Below, in pieces: positions 27,001 through 40,204 of a stretch of DNA of 64,000 bases; positions within the stretch are counted from its first letter, which is position 1, and each line of letters starts with the position of its first letter. This DNA comes from Lycocorax pyrrhopterus obiensis (taxonomy: Eukaryota; Chordata; Aves; Passeriformes; Paradisaeidae), in NCBI GenBank assembly GCA_014706295.1, contig JACSVZ010000002.1, forward strand, positions 132,689,431 through 132,753,430. Reading direction: 5' to 3'. The notes beneath the pieces are model-generated. The model searched no databases and had not been told where the DNA came from. It saw only the letters and a list, made by a program, of their open reading frames with translations. Both the position numbers and the translations under genes were made by a program.

Positions 27001-30000
27001 TAAAAAAACCCCAATCAATCAACCAAAAATGTTTACATGTAATTTTCATACTTCTTGCTATGTTTCCTCACCAAGGATTTTCAGCTTCATACTGCATAGA
27101 GATGAATAAGTAGTTCATGAGTGAAGTGCATAAGTCTTTGGGCGGATCATGGAGGTAGCATGATGCATTTTCTGTTAGTCTTCTTTAGGCAGTAGCAGGT
27201 TAGTACACTAGCAGTTTTTCTGAAAATAAAACTGAAGTTGAGAGTCACAAGACAAACGTATAAAACCTCTCATTTGAAGAGTTGTATTAATCTGGATAAA
27301 TTATATTGTCAAGTAAGGTGCGCAACTGAAGCAAGGGAGAAGATGGTTTGAAAATCGCTGTACTACAAGTTTTGTACACAACTCTACCTGAAGTCAATGG
27401 GTGCCTTTTGAAGCATGTTGCTTTGTTGTCCTTAATGCATTTGTGACAAAAATAGTTACTGACCTTGATCGGAGCAGTATAGTCTCTGCGTTTACATTGC
27501 AACTGTGCACCTTCTATTCTGTGAATATAGCTCTTCTGCCTGGAGAAGAGAAGGGTGGTCCAGGCTCTGCTACACAATTTGTTTGCTTCTGAAAAACTCT
27601 TTTGGTGTGAGCCACACAAGTTGCATTGTCTGAAGGACTGCTTTGTGCCATGACATGTAGGGCCTGCCCAAATTTATGAGGTGGAATTCCCTGATGGTTT
27701 TGCTAGCATTAAGTATTAAGACTTTTTTTTCTCCTCTTATCGCAACTTTCCAGAAATTTAAACATGAACAAGTAGAGGATGTGAGGGAATTTTCCTTGAA
27801 AAGTAGTGGAAAATACTGACCTTTTACTTAATCTCATTCTGGAAATATTTAGCCTCAGGAGGTATATTTTTGGGTAATTGTGATCATACAAAAACAAGAG
27901 ACTGAGATTAAATCCCTTATGTAACTTTTATTACAGCTTCAGCCACCATGAAGGCTATAATTATGAGTGTAGTTCTTGTTGACTGTGGAAAGGTCCCTGA
28001 GCAATGTGCTTCTTTATGTATTCAGTGAAATGAAATAATTGCAGAGCTAACATCCACTATTCTTCTGTGGAGACTTCTTCCACTGTTCTGCATTCTTCTG
28101 AAATAATGAAGACAGTGCAAATTACAATTAGGAAACCTCCTTTTTTTCTTTAGAATTTGAAATTAGTTTAAAATGCAAATTGCATCTCTGTCTCTTTATT
28201 TATACTTTAACAATCTTAACTTTGTACCTCCACAATATATTTTTAACCATACTGGTTTTGTTTGAAGAACATTCTTAGGGAAGTTCTGTTCAAAGGAGTT
28301 TTACATCCAGAATACATAGACATGAGTAGCCTTGGATGGATGTTGGGAAGATGATTTTTTTTTTGTTTGTTTGTTTTAATCATGTAATAAAATTTACTGT
28401 TTATTTGGTGAGTAGATTTTTTGTAAATTCTTGCCATTTTCTACAAATGGGTATAATAGAGCTAGGAAAAGGCAGAACTAAAATCCTAGAAAATATTAAA
28501 GAAAAATCAAGTCCTGTATTTCTCAAGTTTGGCACTGATTGTTTGGAACATTTCACAGTATTTGATGGTGTGTGTGTATGTCAGCGGCTCATTTTGAGAG
28601 GGTAATTGCAGCTTCCCGTTCATTTCATTATGCAGACAGTCCACAAAGAAACAATTTCTTGAATTCAACCCTGACTCCTGGAGAACAAGCCCACAGCACC
28701 AGAGCTCTCAGGAGACAAAGAATTTTACATTTAGATCTGCATTTAGATTACGTTCAGTCACTAATGAAAGAGGTCATTAACTGAAGAAACAATGATATTG
28801 ACTATATATTTTTTTTAATTAATGTTTTTAAGTTACACCTTTCTTTCTGTGCACAGAAGATGATTGTGGGGATGGGGGCCTTTACCATAGTATTATGAAA
28901 TATTATATGTAAATATATTTGTATAGGGACTAAATTAATGCTTCATGACAAGCTAAGTCTTGTACCACCCTTACCTTCTGAATATTGAATTTTGCAACCT
29001 AACCTTCCTCTTAATGTAATGTGTATGGGAATTTTCCTGCATGTGTGTATACACGTGTGTACACGAGCAAAATAACCTTGATGGTGATAAAGTGTCTTAA
29101 AAAACAACTACAGTCATTGGTATTTTATTTTTGCACATCTGTTCTTTAAGCTGTAACCCAGGTATAACAGGTCATTGCTCTGAACTAATTTGATTATACA
29201 GTATCACACTGTCAAGCCTGTGCACAGAAGGTATGAAACTAAATTAGACAGTTCATTATGATTTTTACTTCTGGGATCCACTGGAGTTTCATTTTCAGGT
29301 TTTCTGTTCCTCTTTAAAGAGGTAATTAATTTCCTTCAAAGAAAGTGGTTTGACAAAAATAACATGTAACCAAACTCAAAACAATAGGTGTTTTTACATA
29401 TCCCAAATTACTTTCTTCATCATGACTGCTAAAGAGGAGATCAATAATTAATGATCCTATTACTAGTTTACAAAGGCTTTTATTGCAGTGTCAAGGTGAT
29501 GTAAAAGCCTCTTGCACTGTTTTTTTTTGCTGCCACTACAGCATACTGAATCAGCAGATGCACTGCATATTTCTAGATTGTTTATGGTGTGTGTGCTGCC
29601 AGGGATGGATGATACTTTGGACTTACAGCTGCTATTAAGCTCTTGTTTCTTAAAGCAGATAATTTTAAAAGTAAAGTGAATGTATATTGTGTCTCCTGCA
29701 ATTTAGGTTTGAGAAGGTAGCAGGGTAAAAATTATACTTGTTTACCCAACCAGAAAGTCATTTGTACTCCATGTGTGAAATGTTAGGTCAGGTTTAAAGA
29801 AAAACAGCCTGCTATGACTTATAAAGAAATGCTGTGTTTCTTTGTTACGCATAGTTTTAAAAGGTGACATTTGCCACAGTAGTTGTACTTCCCTCTTGAT
29901 TGTTAGGTAGAATTTTAAAATTTGCCCATGTCTTTCTGCATAATGTCAACTGAGAATTACAGACAAGAAAATAAATCAGCTTAACTTCTGAATGGTGATT

Positions 30001-33000
30001 TATATTCGAATACCAGTTGTTCAAGCATGTAATACAGAGGATTTTTTTAAAGGTTATATTTATTTCTATTCTGAAATGTGCATATCCTTATCAGCGATCA
30101 GGACATTTAGAGTGAATTTAGAATCTTCTTCTGTACCCACTGAGAGTTTGTAAGAAATTATTGGTAATACTATGCTTAAAAATATGTGAACTGGACGTTT
30201 TTGCATTACTCCTTCCCTTCAGCTGTCCTTATAGGATAACAGCCATGTCCGAGGGTAAAAGTGGAGGATATCTTCCCATCCCAAACAAAATCTAATAACT
30301 GAACAGAAAAAGGCAGCAAGTATCTGGAACTTAGATATTGGCTTGAATATTTTATAAGACTGTTTCACTTCAAAAATTTAAATGTTTTTATATTTTAAAT
30401 TTATTATTATTGTTGATGATGAATTCTATTAGATACATGGATATATTATTTGTATATTGGTTATCTCATACTGAAAATCACAAAATGAGTAGTTCTTAAT
30501 ACCACTTTTTGGTAGCAAGATGTCAGTGATCTTGACTGGAAGTAGTGAAGAGAAAGGAAAAAGATGTGATCAATGAAACAACTGGCTGATCCTCAGTCAT
30601 GATATACGGGTGGCTGCTGGGGTGGTGATGGAAATTGATTCTAAATAATGATGTGCTATGATAGGAGCCATCTCTATGTTAGTAATATCTCCTTTCATTA
30701 GGATTAGATCTACATGACATTGGGGATAAAAGATAGAAAACTGTTGTGAATAAGTACGTTTCTTTAAAGCTAAGCTAAGAAGACTTTCCTTCCTGATGTG
30801 CTCACTATTTCAGCTTTATTTATCGTTGGTAGTTCTCTTGATGAAATTAGTAAAGCTCTGTCATGAGTACAACTGACATGTTAAGTCCATGTCCTTATTT
30901 GTGAATTTGACATCATGCCTCATGAAGAATCCATTCCTTTGCTGTCTTTCTTGGTCTGCTGTTGTCTTCATTTTGCAAACTTGAAGCTTACTTATTAATT
31001 AAGATATATTGATTCAAAGTAGCTTAGGGTTATTTTCTGTAATAATTAGTGTTGACATCAAAGCAGTAAAGCTTGAAAGTAAGTAAGTACACAATATAAG
31101 GGAGGTTTTTTGCTTTTCTTTATTAGTTTCTTTTTTCTGTTGTTAATAAGTATTAGAAGGAACAATGCAAATAGAAAACATTATTATAGGCTCCCTGTCA
31201 ATGGATGTCCATTACTAAAAGGAATTAAAATGCACCTGGTTGTACACTGCCTCTCAAAGGTAGAGAGCTTATGTCTGTCCAAATAGAAATAGTGTCACAT
31301 TTAGGATTCAGTACATACGCATTAAATCCTACGGCCCTGAGACTTGGAGATGCCAGGCAGCCTTGTTGGAGCTACTCTGACAGTCATTTTGGCAAAGTCA
31401 CAACTTCAGGATGTAGAAAGAGTGTATATCTCTGGAAAGCTGAGTATAGGGTAAGCCAGCACAAAGTGAATTGCATAAGCAAATATGTCTACTAATGCTA
31501 AACAGAGTTTTCCTGAAGCTACTTATTTCTTCAGTGTAACCAAGCCTTCTTCGGTGAGTGAATATAAAATGGTAATGAAAAGAAAAGTGTAATGGAAATA
31601 GGTACTGAGAGCACACAAAACCCCAAACCTGTTTCCTGAACTTTGCAGCTGTTTCTCACAAATTTTCATAGTGCTCCAGTTATGAACTGTCTTCACTTCA
31701 AGGGGGCTATAAGGCTTGTTTCCAGCTGGCTTGTCAGGTTTTACTGTTGCCTTCCTATTGGCAGCAAAACAGTTGAATTTGCCTGGACTGGTTTCAAAGT
31801 CTGAGGAAGGAATTTCTTGTACATTTGCAGTTTGGTTCCCAGTTGTGCAGGAACTCCAACACATCACAGAACCATTGGATCTTCTGTGCTTCCTTAGCAG
31901 TTGTTTTCCAAGATGACTCATTTTTGTGATTCAGGATTTCACTGGTTCAGGAAATACAGGGTTTTTTCTCACCTTCTAGATACCAGTTAATTCCTCTGTG
32001 CATTATATCCAAGAACTTGTTGACTTTCAGAAGACTAGTCTATGAAAAAGGGTGTGCTCATTGAGAACACCTAAGTGGGCTATCTGGTTTTCGTTGATGA
32101 GAACATTGTCACAGTATTACATAACACTAAACTGCTGAAACCAGGGCCAGATATGGGATTCTTTAATAGGATTAAAAGCTTTTGTTCTCCCCTGCATTGT
32201 TTCCTCTTTATATGAGTCCCTCATTCAGGCATTGGCAAGCTGGTATTGCTGATACTTGTTCCAGGCCTGAGATGGTGAAGAGCTTGTGATCAAGATGTCA
32301 GTTGCAACCCTAAGGTGAAGGGATGCATGGTTATAATAGACAATCAGGGAAGATGTGTGAGGTCAGCCCATGAACACATATGTGGTCTTTGTGGATATGA
32401 AAAGGGAAGAACAAGGAAAAAAGGTGTATTTTGAAAATAATTATAAAAGAGTAAAAAATTGCTTTTGATTACTTGCTGCTGGGCATGATCAAAAAATACT
32501 GTCTTATTGAAACTTTCCAATGAGTGTTTTCCTTTTTATTCTGCCAAAAGAACTTCCTTTTTCAGGCACACGCTCTAAGCTTCATAACAAAAGAAGGAAG
32601 AAGGGAAGAAGTGAAAATGCTACAAGTCGGGTCAAAAGTGTAATTTGGAGTAAACATCTTCCTAAGATAAAATCTTAAAGACAATCAAGCAAGAGAGAAA
32701 TCCATAGGATATTGTGCTTAATTAGTCCTAGTTTTCCCTGATCTTATTAAAGGGGCAGGAAGTATATAAGAAAGGTGTGCAAATCTGAAAAATCTGAATC
32801 CTAATAAGAAAACAAACTGGCAGTGGTAGACTAGGACAGTATAAAATTTCTGGCTGTTTCTCATAACTAAACAGTACCTGTTCATTTTCTTGTTGATCCA
32901 GAGTGTGACTTTGTGTACTGGATCATATGATAGAGGTTGTGGTGTGACATATAGGGTCACACTTCAGGTGTCATATGAGAGACATGACTGTAAGTGTATA

Positions 33001-34977
33001 AGACCCTCTAGTTTGTGCACTGAGCTGTGACTCAATGTATTTGCCATATTGATATGCTTTCTTTCAATTTATTCCAAGGAAAGACATTTATCAAAATATA
33101 TTTGACTAACAGACTGAGTGTAATTTTGTTCTAGAAAATGTAATTTTGAAGAAAGTCTTTCCTGCAATTTAAATCCTTCCAGCAAAACATAATTTAAAAA
33201 ATACTTTCAGTAAATATTCTTCTATTAATAGTGATCCTAAGTCTCAGTTTCAGAAAGAGAGATAGAATGAAGTAGACATGCTGAAACCCTTTCCCCTTTA
33301 CATTAGGTAAGCTTTTACATCAAGAGTAATATCTTTTCTGTTAATCACTCCTTGTAGTAGTTCAAAGCATGGCTACACAGTTTTTGAGGGTAAACCAGGG
33401 TCTTCAATTTTAGTAAGATTTTCCCCCAAACAGTATCCCTTAAATAAAAATAAAAAAGAAATTCAAGATACTTCTAAGTTCTCAATGGCTAATCTATGGG
33501 GTCCAGAGACATTTTTTTGGTAGCAGCATCTCTATTCAATGCTTGCATGCTGTCAGTGTCATCATTCTTGCCACATGGGTATGCAATGCTACCTGCTCTC
33601 ACCGCCCCCAGTTTTTCTCTCACCTGCCTCGTGGAATGCAGCACTTTGCTATTCACTAATGAAGATTTATACATTTTTCTCCTAATTGCTGCATTTCTCT
33701 GTATTTCACGTATTGAAAGTCAAAATGTATTTCATATCCTTTACATAAAGAGCAGCTTCTTTTTTTTTGCTTTGGTAGGACCAGATCCTTCAGACATTTT
33801 CCTAGGCTGTTCCATGTTGAAAGTTGGCAAATCCAGAGGAATAGTTATTTCCCAACAAGAAATGTTGAAATGCATGGTAGGAAGTTTCAAACCTACTGTA
33901 AGACCTGCATGAAGGTGCTTCTTTTTGTAATCAGTGCTCAAACTGCATCAGTGACTGTGTTGAAAAATATTTCCGTGCTGTACAATCAACTGTGTGACAG
34001 GCAACTTTACATTTGTTCCTGCACCGAAAGCCGGAATGTCCCTGATATGTCCAGAGCTGACAAATTGTTTAAGCACTCATATAATTACCTCCAGGCAATT
34101 TTTGCTGTGTAGCTCCTCTTTGGAGTCACCCACTGTGTGGCAGTCTAGATGGATAGTGTTGCAAACACAGAAAGTAACCTTCTGAAATGGAAGTTCTTCC
34201 ATAGCTGTAGTTCACTTTTTACTCCACTCCATAGCCCTTTTGGTACAGGGCTGCACTAGGAGTTGTGCAGTTAGGAGAAGGATGAAGACACACAGGATGT
34301 GTTCAGCTCACTGTACCCTTATGCTGAATATTAGCTTGGAGGGTGAATATACTCACTTAATTGTAAGGTTAAATCATTTGCAGTTGTGAGTAATGACATA
34401 TAAGTACCATTATTGGCTCAAGTAGTCAGAAGTATGTGTTCAGTGTACACTATGTAGTCAGGTAGTCTCCTCAGCCTGAAGAATTTAAAGTTATATGACC
34501 TGTCCTTTTTGACATTGAGATTTGAATTTGAGGACAAGGTTTTGGTTTATTTGGTTCAAAACAAGATTATGTTTGTAATTTACTAAGGGAAACAGTTGAC
34601 AGTTTAGAGAGGTCTTGGTTTAGGTAGAAAGGGCCTGGTTTATGATTATATCCTATGTGAAGATTTTGGGCACTTTAGAGCATCCAAATGGCTCTGTATG
34701 AGTAGAATAGCCAATTAAATTGAGTGCTTTATGTCTGACCTGTTTGGAAGATAAATGGTTTTGGATTTGACCATGAACTTAAACAACACTCAAAAAAGAG
34801 TAGACATGCACCTTGTAGGTTATCTACAAATTCCTTAATGCTTTATAAAAGATACTCAATTACAATACTTCTGTGTGGCAAAGCCATTACAGGAAACAAA
34901 AACCTACCCAATCAAGCATTAAAATATAAGGGAAACCGAAACTGACCAAAAGTCTTCTAAAATATACTCTGACATTC

Positions 34978-35011
34978 GAAGTTCCCATTGCTACAGGAAG
35001 TTCCCATTGCT
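34978..35011. repeat. Two-copy tandem duplication, 19-base period
   Basis: GAAGTTCCCATTGCT is present at 34978-34992 and again at 34997-35011, separated by four bases. A slippage duplication in intronic sequence is the simplest reading. Confidence 0.8.
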
Positions 35012-37039
35012 TGGGGTTCCTGACTGTAGAAGAAAAAAATCTTTTCCTCTTCCTGTTTGGTTTTGTCTAAAGAAAATAAGCAAAACACACTGAAAACCAG
35101 TAAGATTACAAAGGCTTCAGCTTAACCTTGTTTGTACAGAAAGGCTAGGTTACTGATGTATACACAGCTTTCCATATACACACAGAACTCATTGACATTA
35201 ATAAGAGCAGACCTCACATATGTCCTTTTTATATCCAGCTGCACTCCTGAACTCACCAGGCATCTGAATATTGTTATAATGGCATAAGCTAAGATTGTAT
35301 CTTGCTTAGTACTACATTAGATCCTTTTTCCGTGAATGATGGTTTTGATATTATAGCTTATGTAATTTATCCATGAGCTGACATTTTCTTCCTGAGTGAT
35401 TTCTGCTGCATACCCTAAATGTATATATTATCAATAATAAAGTATCTTCTATTGTGGAAGAGAAATTTCTAAGAGAGTAGCAAGTGCATTCTCTGGTACT
35501 CTGAGTTAAAACTACAGTGTCGTTGTTACAAAATATCATGATTTAACTTTTATTTCTTTACCTTATTTTCTTTTGTTTATTTATTTCTATTTTTTTTTCT
35601 TGTGGGCAAAAACCTGTGTGCCTTACATATATTACTTTTAATTTTACAAGATTTCAAAAATCATTTACCTAGTCAAGATTTTAATATTTATAGAACTTGC
35701 ACTGAAAAATTTATGTCCAGTGATTTTATCAAGCCATTCATTGTATCTCAAAAAGTTGTAGGCATACTGAGCCATACATGTCTCTCACAGAAATGTAATA
35801 CACTACAGGGCTTCCAGACAGCCATCCTTTTATTAACTTGCATAGTATTTATGCCTGTCATTTAGATCGCTTAACACAGTGTTAAGGGCAAAATCTATAA
35901 GATCTACAATGGCTTTACAATTTCTAATTTATATGATAATTTTTGGAAATATATAACTATGTATTTTACACAGATAAAACCAAAACAGTGTTTGGATGGA
36001 GTTGCTGGTTATTTTCATTTAATTTTCATTTTATAAATGCCAATTAATTAGTAGTTACTGTGGGAGACAACTAAAATAAAAAGAAAGTCAGCCTTCTACA
36101 TCTTGTTTGAAAAGGAGAAGGGAAAATGGTAGAGCAAGAGGAGGGAGTTCTTCGATTAGGTAACGGGTTCAATTTTGCAAGTGTTCCTCTGTGCAGGTTT
36201 AGTTCCAGGGCTTATCATTTGATGAAGAGTAACTATATTTGCAAAATAACCAAATCCAATCTTGGACACTGACAATTTGTGGATGCACCATACAGTAACA
36301 CACAGGGTAAGAGGACTTGGAGTAAGCGGAAACCAGCTACTCCAGCAGATGAGCCTGGGAGCAGTGCTTAAAGGCCCCAGGGAATTTGTAAAACAGGCAA
36401 TATGTAGGCAGGAACTCTTGCTGTCTTCTGGATATCTCTAAATCTGTATTTATGAGTAAGGGCTAGATCTTCATGAGCTCACTGATGATTTCACTCAATA
36501 CCACTTGAGACAATGTCTGGAGGCAGAAGTAGCACTGGAAATTCCATTGCAGAAGTACCTTTAGCAAAATGTTACTAGCTTTCAAAAGAGTATTTCTTTC
36601 CCCTTTGGCTGGATAGCCACACTTTTATCTGTAATACAGGCAAGGTGTTAACATTCATGGCAAAGCAGTTTTGGTAAGAATTTCCCATTTTTGAATGTTA
36701 CCTTCCTTTCAAGAGTCAAGAAACATAGTTAATAGATTTACAGCTTATTTATTATTTAGAAAACATGAATGAATGGAGGCTTCAAAATAACTTTATGAAG
36801 TTACTTTAGCACTGATTTTATGAAAGAAAAGGCTATTTAATATGGTACAATATTTCTGCAATGTGTAAGGGACTAAGTTCAAAGTATCTTTTTGAACCAA
36901 AGCCTTTGTATTTTGACTATTTACTTCTTTAAAATGAAAATGAGACTTGATTTTTTTTTCCATGCAGCATATGCAGGTCTCTATATTAGGAGGAAACGAG
37001 TGGGAAAAGATTACATTTTTCATTGTACATACACAATAT

Positions 37040-37098
37040 ACTGGGTTGGACTTGATGATCTCAAAGGGCTTTTCCAACCTAGTTAATTCTATGATGCC
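37040..37098 (+). mobile_element. CR1 3' tail fragment, plus strand
   Basis: GGGTTGGACTTGATGATCTC, followed by a TTTTCCAACC stretch and ending in ATTCTATGATG, is the usual last 60 bases of CR1. No further CR1 sequence is clear upstream, so this is a strongly 5'-truncated insertion or the recognisable rest of an older one. It lies about 1.2 kb before exon A. Confidence 0.8.
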
Positions 37099-38336
37099 TC
37101 TCCAAGGAGACTGTTTTACTTTTCTAAAGCCTCTATTAGTTTTTTGTAGTTTTATGGGGCTGTATCTTCACATCCTCTCTGTAAAGTTTTCTAGACAAGT
37201 GTTAAGACAGTGCTAAGACTTGCTAGTTACATTTCACCACCCTGCTGATGTAGTTCCAGAGCAATAGGTTGAGCAATGTTAAAGCAGGGTCTGAAGTAAC
37301 AGAAATAGAAAAATGTTTTTTGAGGTCTGTATTTAAAAACCCAGAACTACTTTGCTTTAGTTTGGTCAAATTTGACACAAAACTAAACATTTGTTTCCTG
37401 CATATAGTAATATAAAAGTATTATGTAGCATGCAGTAACAAAATATTTTTCATGTAACATGTAATAACAATGATGAGGGGAAAAAAAAGAGAGCAACATT
37501 ATAGTGCAGAATGTGTGGGCATAATTTAGTGCTTAAAGTACTTACATAAAAGAGAATATTTTGTTAAAATACGTGAGTCATTCCCAAATTCTTTGGACAG
37601 CAGCATTAATTTAGATCTCTTCTTTAAAACTGTTTTTCAAACTTTTCTTTCTACCGTATGTCTGCCATGGAAGTTAAATTCTGACTCTATGAAATATTTA
37701 TATGTTTTGTCAAAACCCTACACAGTCCCAGTTGTGGGGTACCTGTACTTACTAGAATTCATCCTTATATTTAACTGGGAGACAAAGCAAAGTTAATATG
37801 CTTTTTATTCTAAATATAGTTTCCGGATTTTTTTTTCATTTAACCTTCCTTAAAACATCATCTACTGCAAAGCGAATATAGAGTGCCATTGTTTTAAGTA
37901 TTTTATTGATGTGATTAGGATAAATACTAATTTGTGTTAGAGAAGCAAAGAAATAAGTTCCTTAAGACATTCTGTATCTAAATGCTTTCCCCTCTGGATA
38001 TTCTGTTAGAAATGCAATTTACCTTTTCATTTAATTTACTGTAAATAATTTTATAGGGACGGTTAATAAACCTGGTGCAATGATGTTTTGCACTGCACGT
38101 AATTTTATGCACATATAGACACACACAGATGTATCTCCTTCCTTACTGTTTTTCATATTCCATGTACTCTCTTGTTGGAGCCTGAACTTTTTCTTGGAAG
38201 CCCTTTGCAAGTCCTGCCGGCAGAGGTTATGAATCAGATAGGATAATCAGAAGTCTTTACAATTTTACTGTGTCTTTGTTTGTCCTTCCTTTCACCTTTC
38301 CTTTACTGCGCTATCTTGTCTGTCTGATTCTCACAG

Positions 38337-38404
38337 GAGACATGGATTACAACTGGTTGGACCATACGTCTTGGCATAGCAGTGAGGCATCCCCAATGTC
38401 TTTG
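38337..38404 (+). CDS. RIMS2: RIMS2 exon A: alternative exon before PDZ
   Basis: Sixty-eight bases between acceptor CTCACAG (after a long pyrimidine tract) and donor GTGAGA. The first two bases, GA, complete a glycine codon. The 22 following residues begin DMDYNWLDHTSWH and end EASPMSL. This is the segment that precedes HPVTWQPSKDGD in many RIM2 isoforms, and RIM1 has an equivalent WLDPATWHSRE segment. The exon ends in phase 0 and joins directly to exon C. Reading through into exon B would be out of frame and would meet a stop inside B, so A and B must replace one another. It lies in the region linking the N-terminal zinc finger to PDZ. No known domain is visible. Confidence 0.92.
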
Positions 38405-38520
38405 GTGAGACATGTGGAGCCTTACCACTTAGTTTCCTTTATCATTTTACATTTCCTTGATTTTATTTACACCTTTGCATGTTTTCTTTTTTGTATCCTT
38501 TTTTTATCCCACACCTATAG
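38405..38520 (+). other. RIMS2: Short 116-base intron between alternative exons A and B
   Basis: The stretch runs from GTGAGA to a T-rich tract and CACCTATAG. It is far shorter than any neighbouring intron. In a transcript using exon B it is removed together with exon A, and in one using exon A it is removed together with exon B. Splicing it out by itself would join A to B and break the frame. Confidence 0.85.
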
Positions 38521-38729
38521 GGGACAGTCAAAGGGGAAAAAGAAAAACTAGTGAGCAGGCAGTTTTGTCGGATTCTAACACCTTATCCGAGAGGCAAAAG
38601 AAAATGGTGTGCTTTGGTGGCCACTCTTTGGAAGAGGACTTGGAATGGTCTGAGCCTCAGATAAAAGACTCTGGGGTAGATACATGCAGTAGCACAACTC
38701 TAAACGAGGAACATAGCCATAGTGAGAAG
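38521..38729 (+). CDS. RIMS2: RIMS2 exon B: alternative 69-residue exon before PDZ
   Basis: There are 209 bases between acceptor CACCTATAG and the weak donor GTACTG. The first two bases, GG, complete a glycine codon, and 69 residues follow, starting DSQRGKRKTSEQAVLSDSN and ending NEEHSHSEK. This matches the segment that precedes HPVTWQPS in the full-length RIM2 form known from mammals (GDSQKGKRKTSEQ there). The residues are hydrophilic and rich in Ser, Glu and Lys, with a basic RGKRK start and acidic SLEEDLEWSE, and no fold is apparent. It starts at the same phase as exon A and ends in phase 0 like exon A, so it substitutes for A. Exon A plus exon B would be out of frame. Confidence 0.93.
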
Positions 38730-40084
38730 GTACTGAGATTATGGAGCCTGCATTTTAACCTGCTCATTTGGTCTTTGTTTGCTCTCTGTCACTCATTAAA
38801 ATAATGCATAAAATAAGAGATAGGGTGTTTCTAGAGACAATATAGCATTTCTTAAGGTGCAGAAAAGAAAAACAAATGAAAAGTCTTTGCATGCTTGCAG
38901 CTTTTACTGTTTGGCAGCCTAAGAAAAAAAATTGAGAGGCATAAAGGAATGTTGTTCTTATGGTTGCAAATTAGCATATCATGATATTACCTTAAACAAT
39001 AAAGTAATTAACAATAAGGATTCTACCAATTGGCTTATTTGATTTACTATTTCTGGACTCCTGGGGCTGAAATTAAATTAATAGTTTAAACCCCAGGTGA
39101 AAAAGGGAGAAAATTGGGTCTCTCTGCACAGAAAAGTTGTTTTTCTTTTTTCCCTTTCACTGTCATGGTTGTTCATTTGTTTTGTTGCCATGCAATTTTG
39201 TGCAGTACTGTGCAGAATTAAAGGCTTTGCCATCTGCTTTGGTATTTTTTATTTTTGCTTTCTGTTTGGTGGAGATTATGATAAATCTTTTTAGAGTTAT
39301 TAGTTGTAATGGGAGCAGATTTATCTGTGCCTGCTAATTTTGCATGAAATAGAGCATGAAATAATATTTTTCTGTGAAAAAGTACTATGATTACACAAAA
39401 GAAAATCTTAAAAATTTATTAATTAGGCCAATAGACAAGTATAACTGTGCACATGTATAGTAATGGAATAATAATGCTCACTGTAACTGTGCTTCATATG
39501 TGAATTAATTATTCCAAGAAAGAAACAGAATATTCAAGTGAAGTCATGGATATACCTTTTAATTGTATTTTTAAATTTTAATTTACTACTATTGAGAGAA
39601 AGTAAAACACTAAAAGTATTTGTTGGTCTTGGATAAAAATTGACATATTTGAAGTAGTGGAAAAATAAGAAATTTCTTACATCAAATTTGGAGTTTGAGT
39701 TAAACTTCTTTTCCAGTATTACTCTTATACTAGACTTTTAGCGATGTTTTTCTCGGTACTCAAGTGCGATTCTCATTGTGTGTAGATAACTATGTGTAGT
39801 TGTCTGTATCTGTCAATTCAAGATGGAAAGATCATTCTAGATATTTACAAATTGGATTTAGTAAAATAGATAATGTTATTAGATATGAGACATCCATTGT
39901 GATAAACTATATGTCCAAATAAATATTTTCCATCACAGTTTTCTGTCATTTTATTACATTAAATATTAGTGTAATCATAATGCTTTCATAGAATTTAAAA
40001 ATATATCAGGAAATGAAAAGTATTACTAAAATATTTTTCATTAAAATACTATTCACTGTATTTTCCATTAACACCATATGATAG
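38730..40084 (+). other. RIMS2: RIMS2 intron between B and C
   Basis: About 1.35 kb of AT-rich sequence. No repeat or exon was recognised. The acceptor of C is ATATGATAG, with only a modest pyrimidine tract. Confidence 0.85.
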
Positions 40085-40204
40085 CATCCAGTAACTTGGC
40101 AACCATCCAAAGATGGAGATCGTCTCATTGGTCGGATTTTGTTAAATAAACGACTAAAAGATGGAAGTGTGCCTAGAGATTCAGGAGCAATGCTTGGATT
40201 GAAG
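40085..40204 (+). CDS. RIMS2: RIMS2 exon C: start of the PDZ domain
   Basis: Exactly 40 codons, phase 0 at both ends, from HPVTWQPSKDGDRLIGRILL to PRDSGAMLGLK. It provides the first strand of the PDZ domain and the first half of its carboxylate-binding loop (MLGLK, continued by VVGG in exon D). The RIM PDZ domain binds the C-termini of ELKS/CAST and of N- and P/Q-type calcium channels, which brings channels to the active zone. The stretch KRLKDGSVPRD is the RIM2 form of a loop that is shorter in RIM1. The donor GTTGGT is weak for a constitutive exon, but the translation leaves no better border. Confidence 0.95.

Larger units (their letters stand above)
1..38336 (+). other. RIMS2: Large AT-rich stretch without recognisable exons, probably RIMS2 intron
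   Basis: No coding exon can be supported in this 38 kb. The open frames here are short, AT-biased, mostly overlapping on both strands, and resemble no RIM segment. The stretch ends in a long polypyrimidine run and CACAG that form the acceptor of exon A. Because exon A begins with two bases completing a codon, a phase-1 donor must lie upstream, probably outside the window. Inside are two CR1 LINE copies, one CR1 tail and one LTR-like fragment, listed separately. Short exons, an alternative promoter or conserved noncoding elements could be hidden here and cannot be excluded by eye. Confidence 0.7.

Noticed and set aside
31523..31921. Minus-strand open frame of 132 codons
   Set aside because: No recognisable domain, overlapping open frames on both strands, no splice signals or repeat identity. 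Chance is the simplest explanation.
38270..38336. In-frame extension upstream of exon A as a possible alternative N-terminus
   Set aside because: The open frame begins with GTG, not ATG, and the sequence is the pyrimidine tract of the exon A acceptor.
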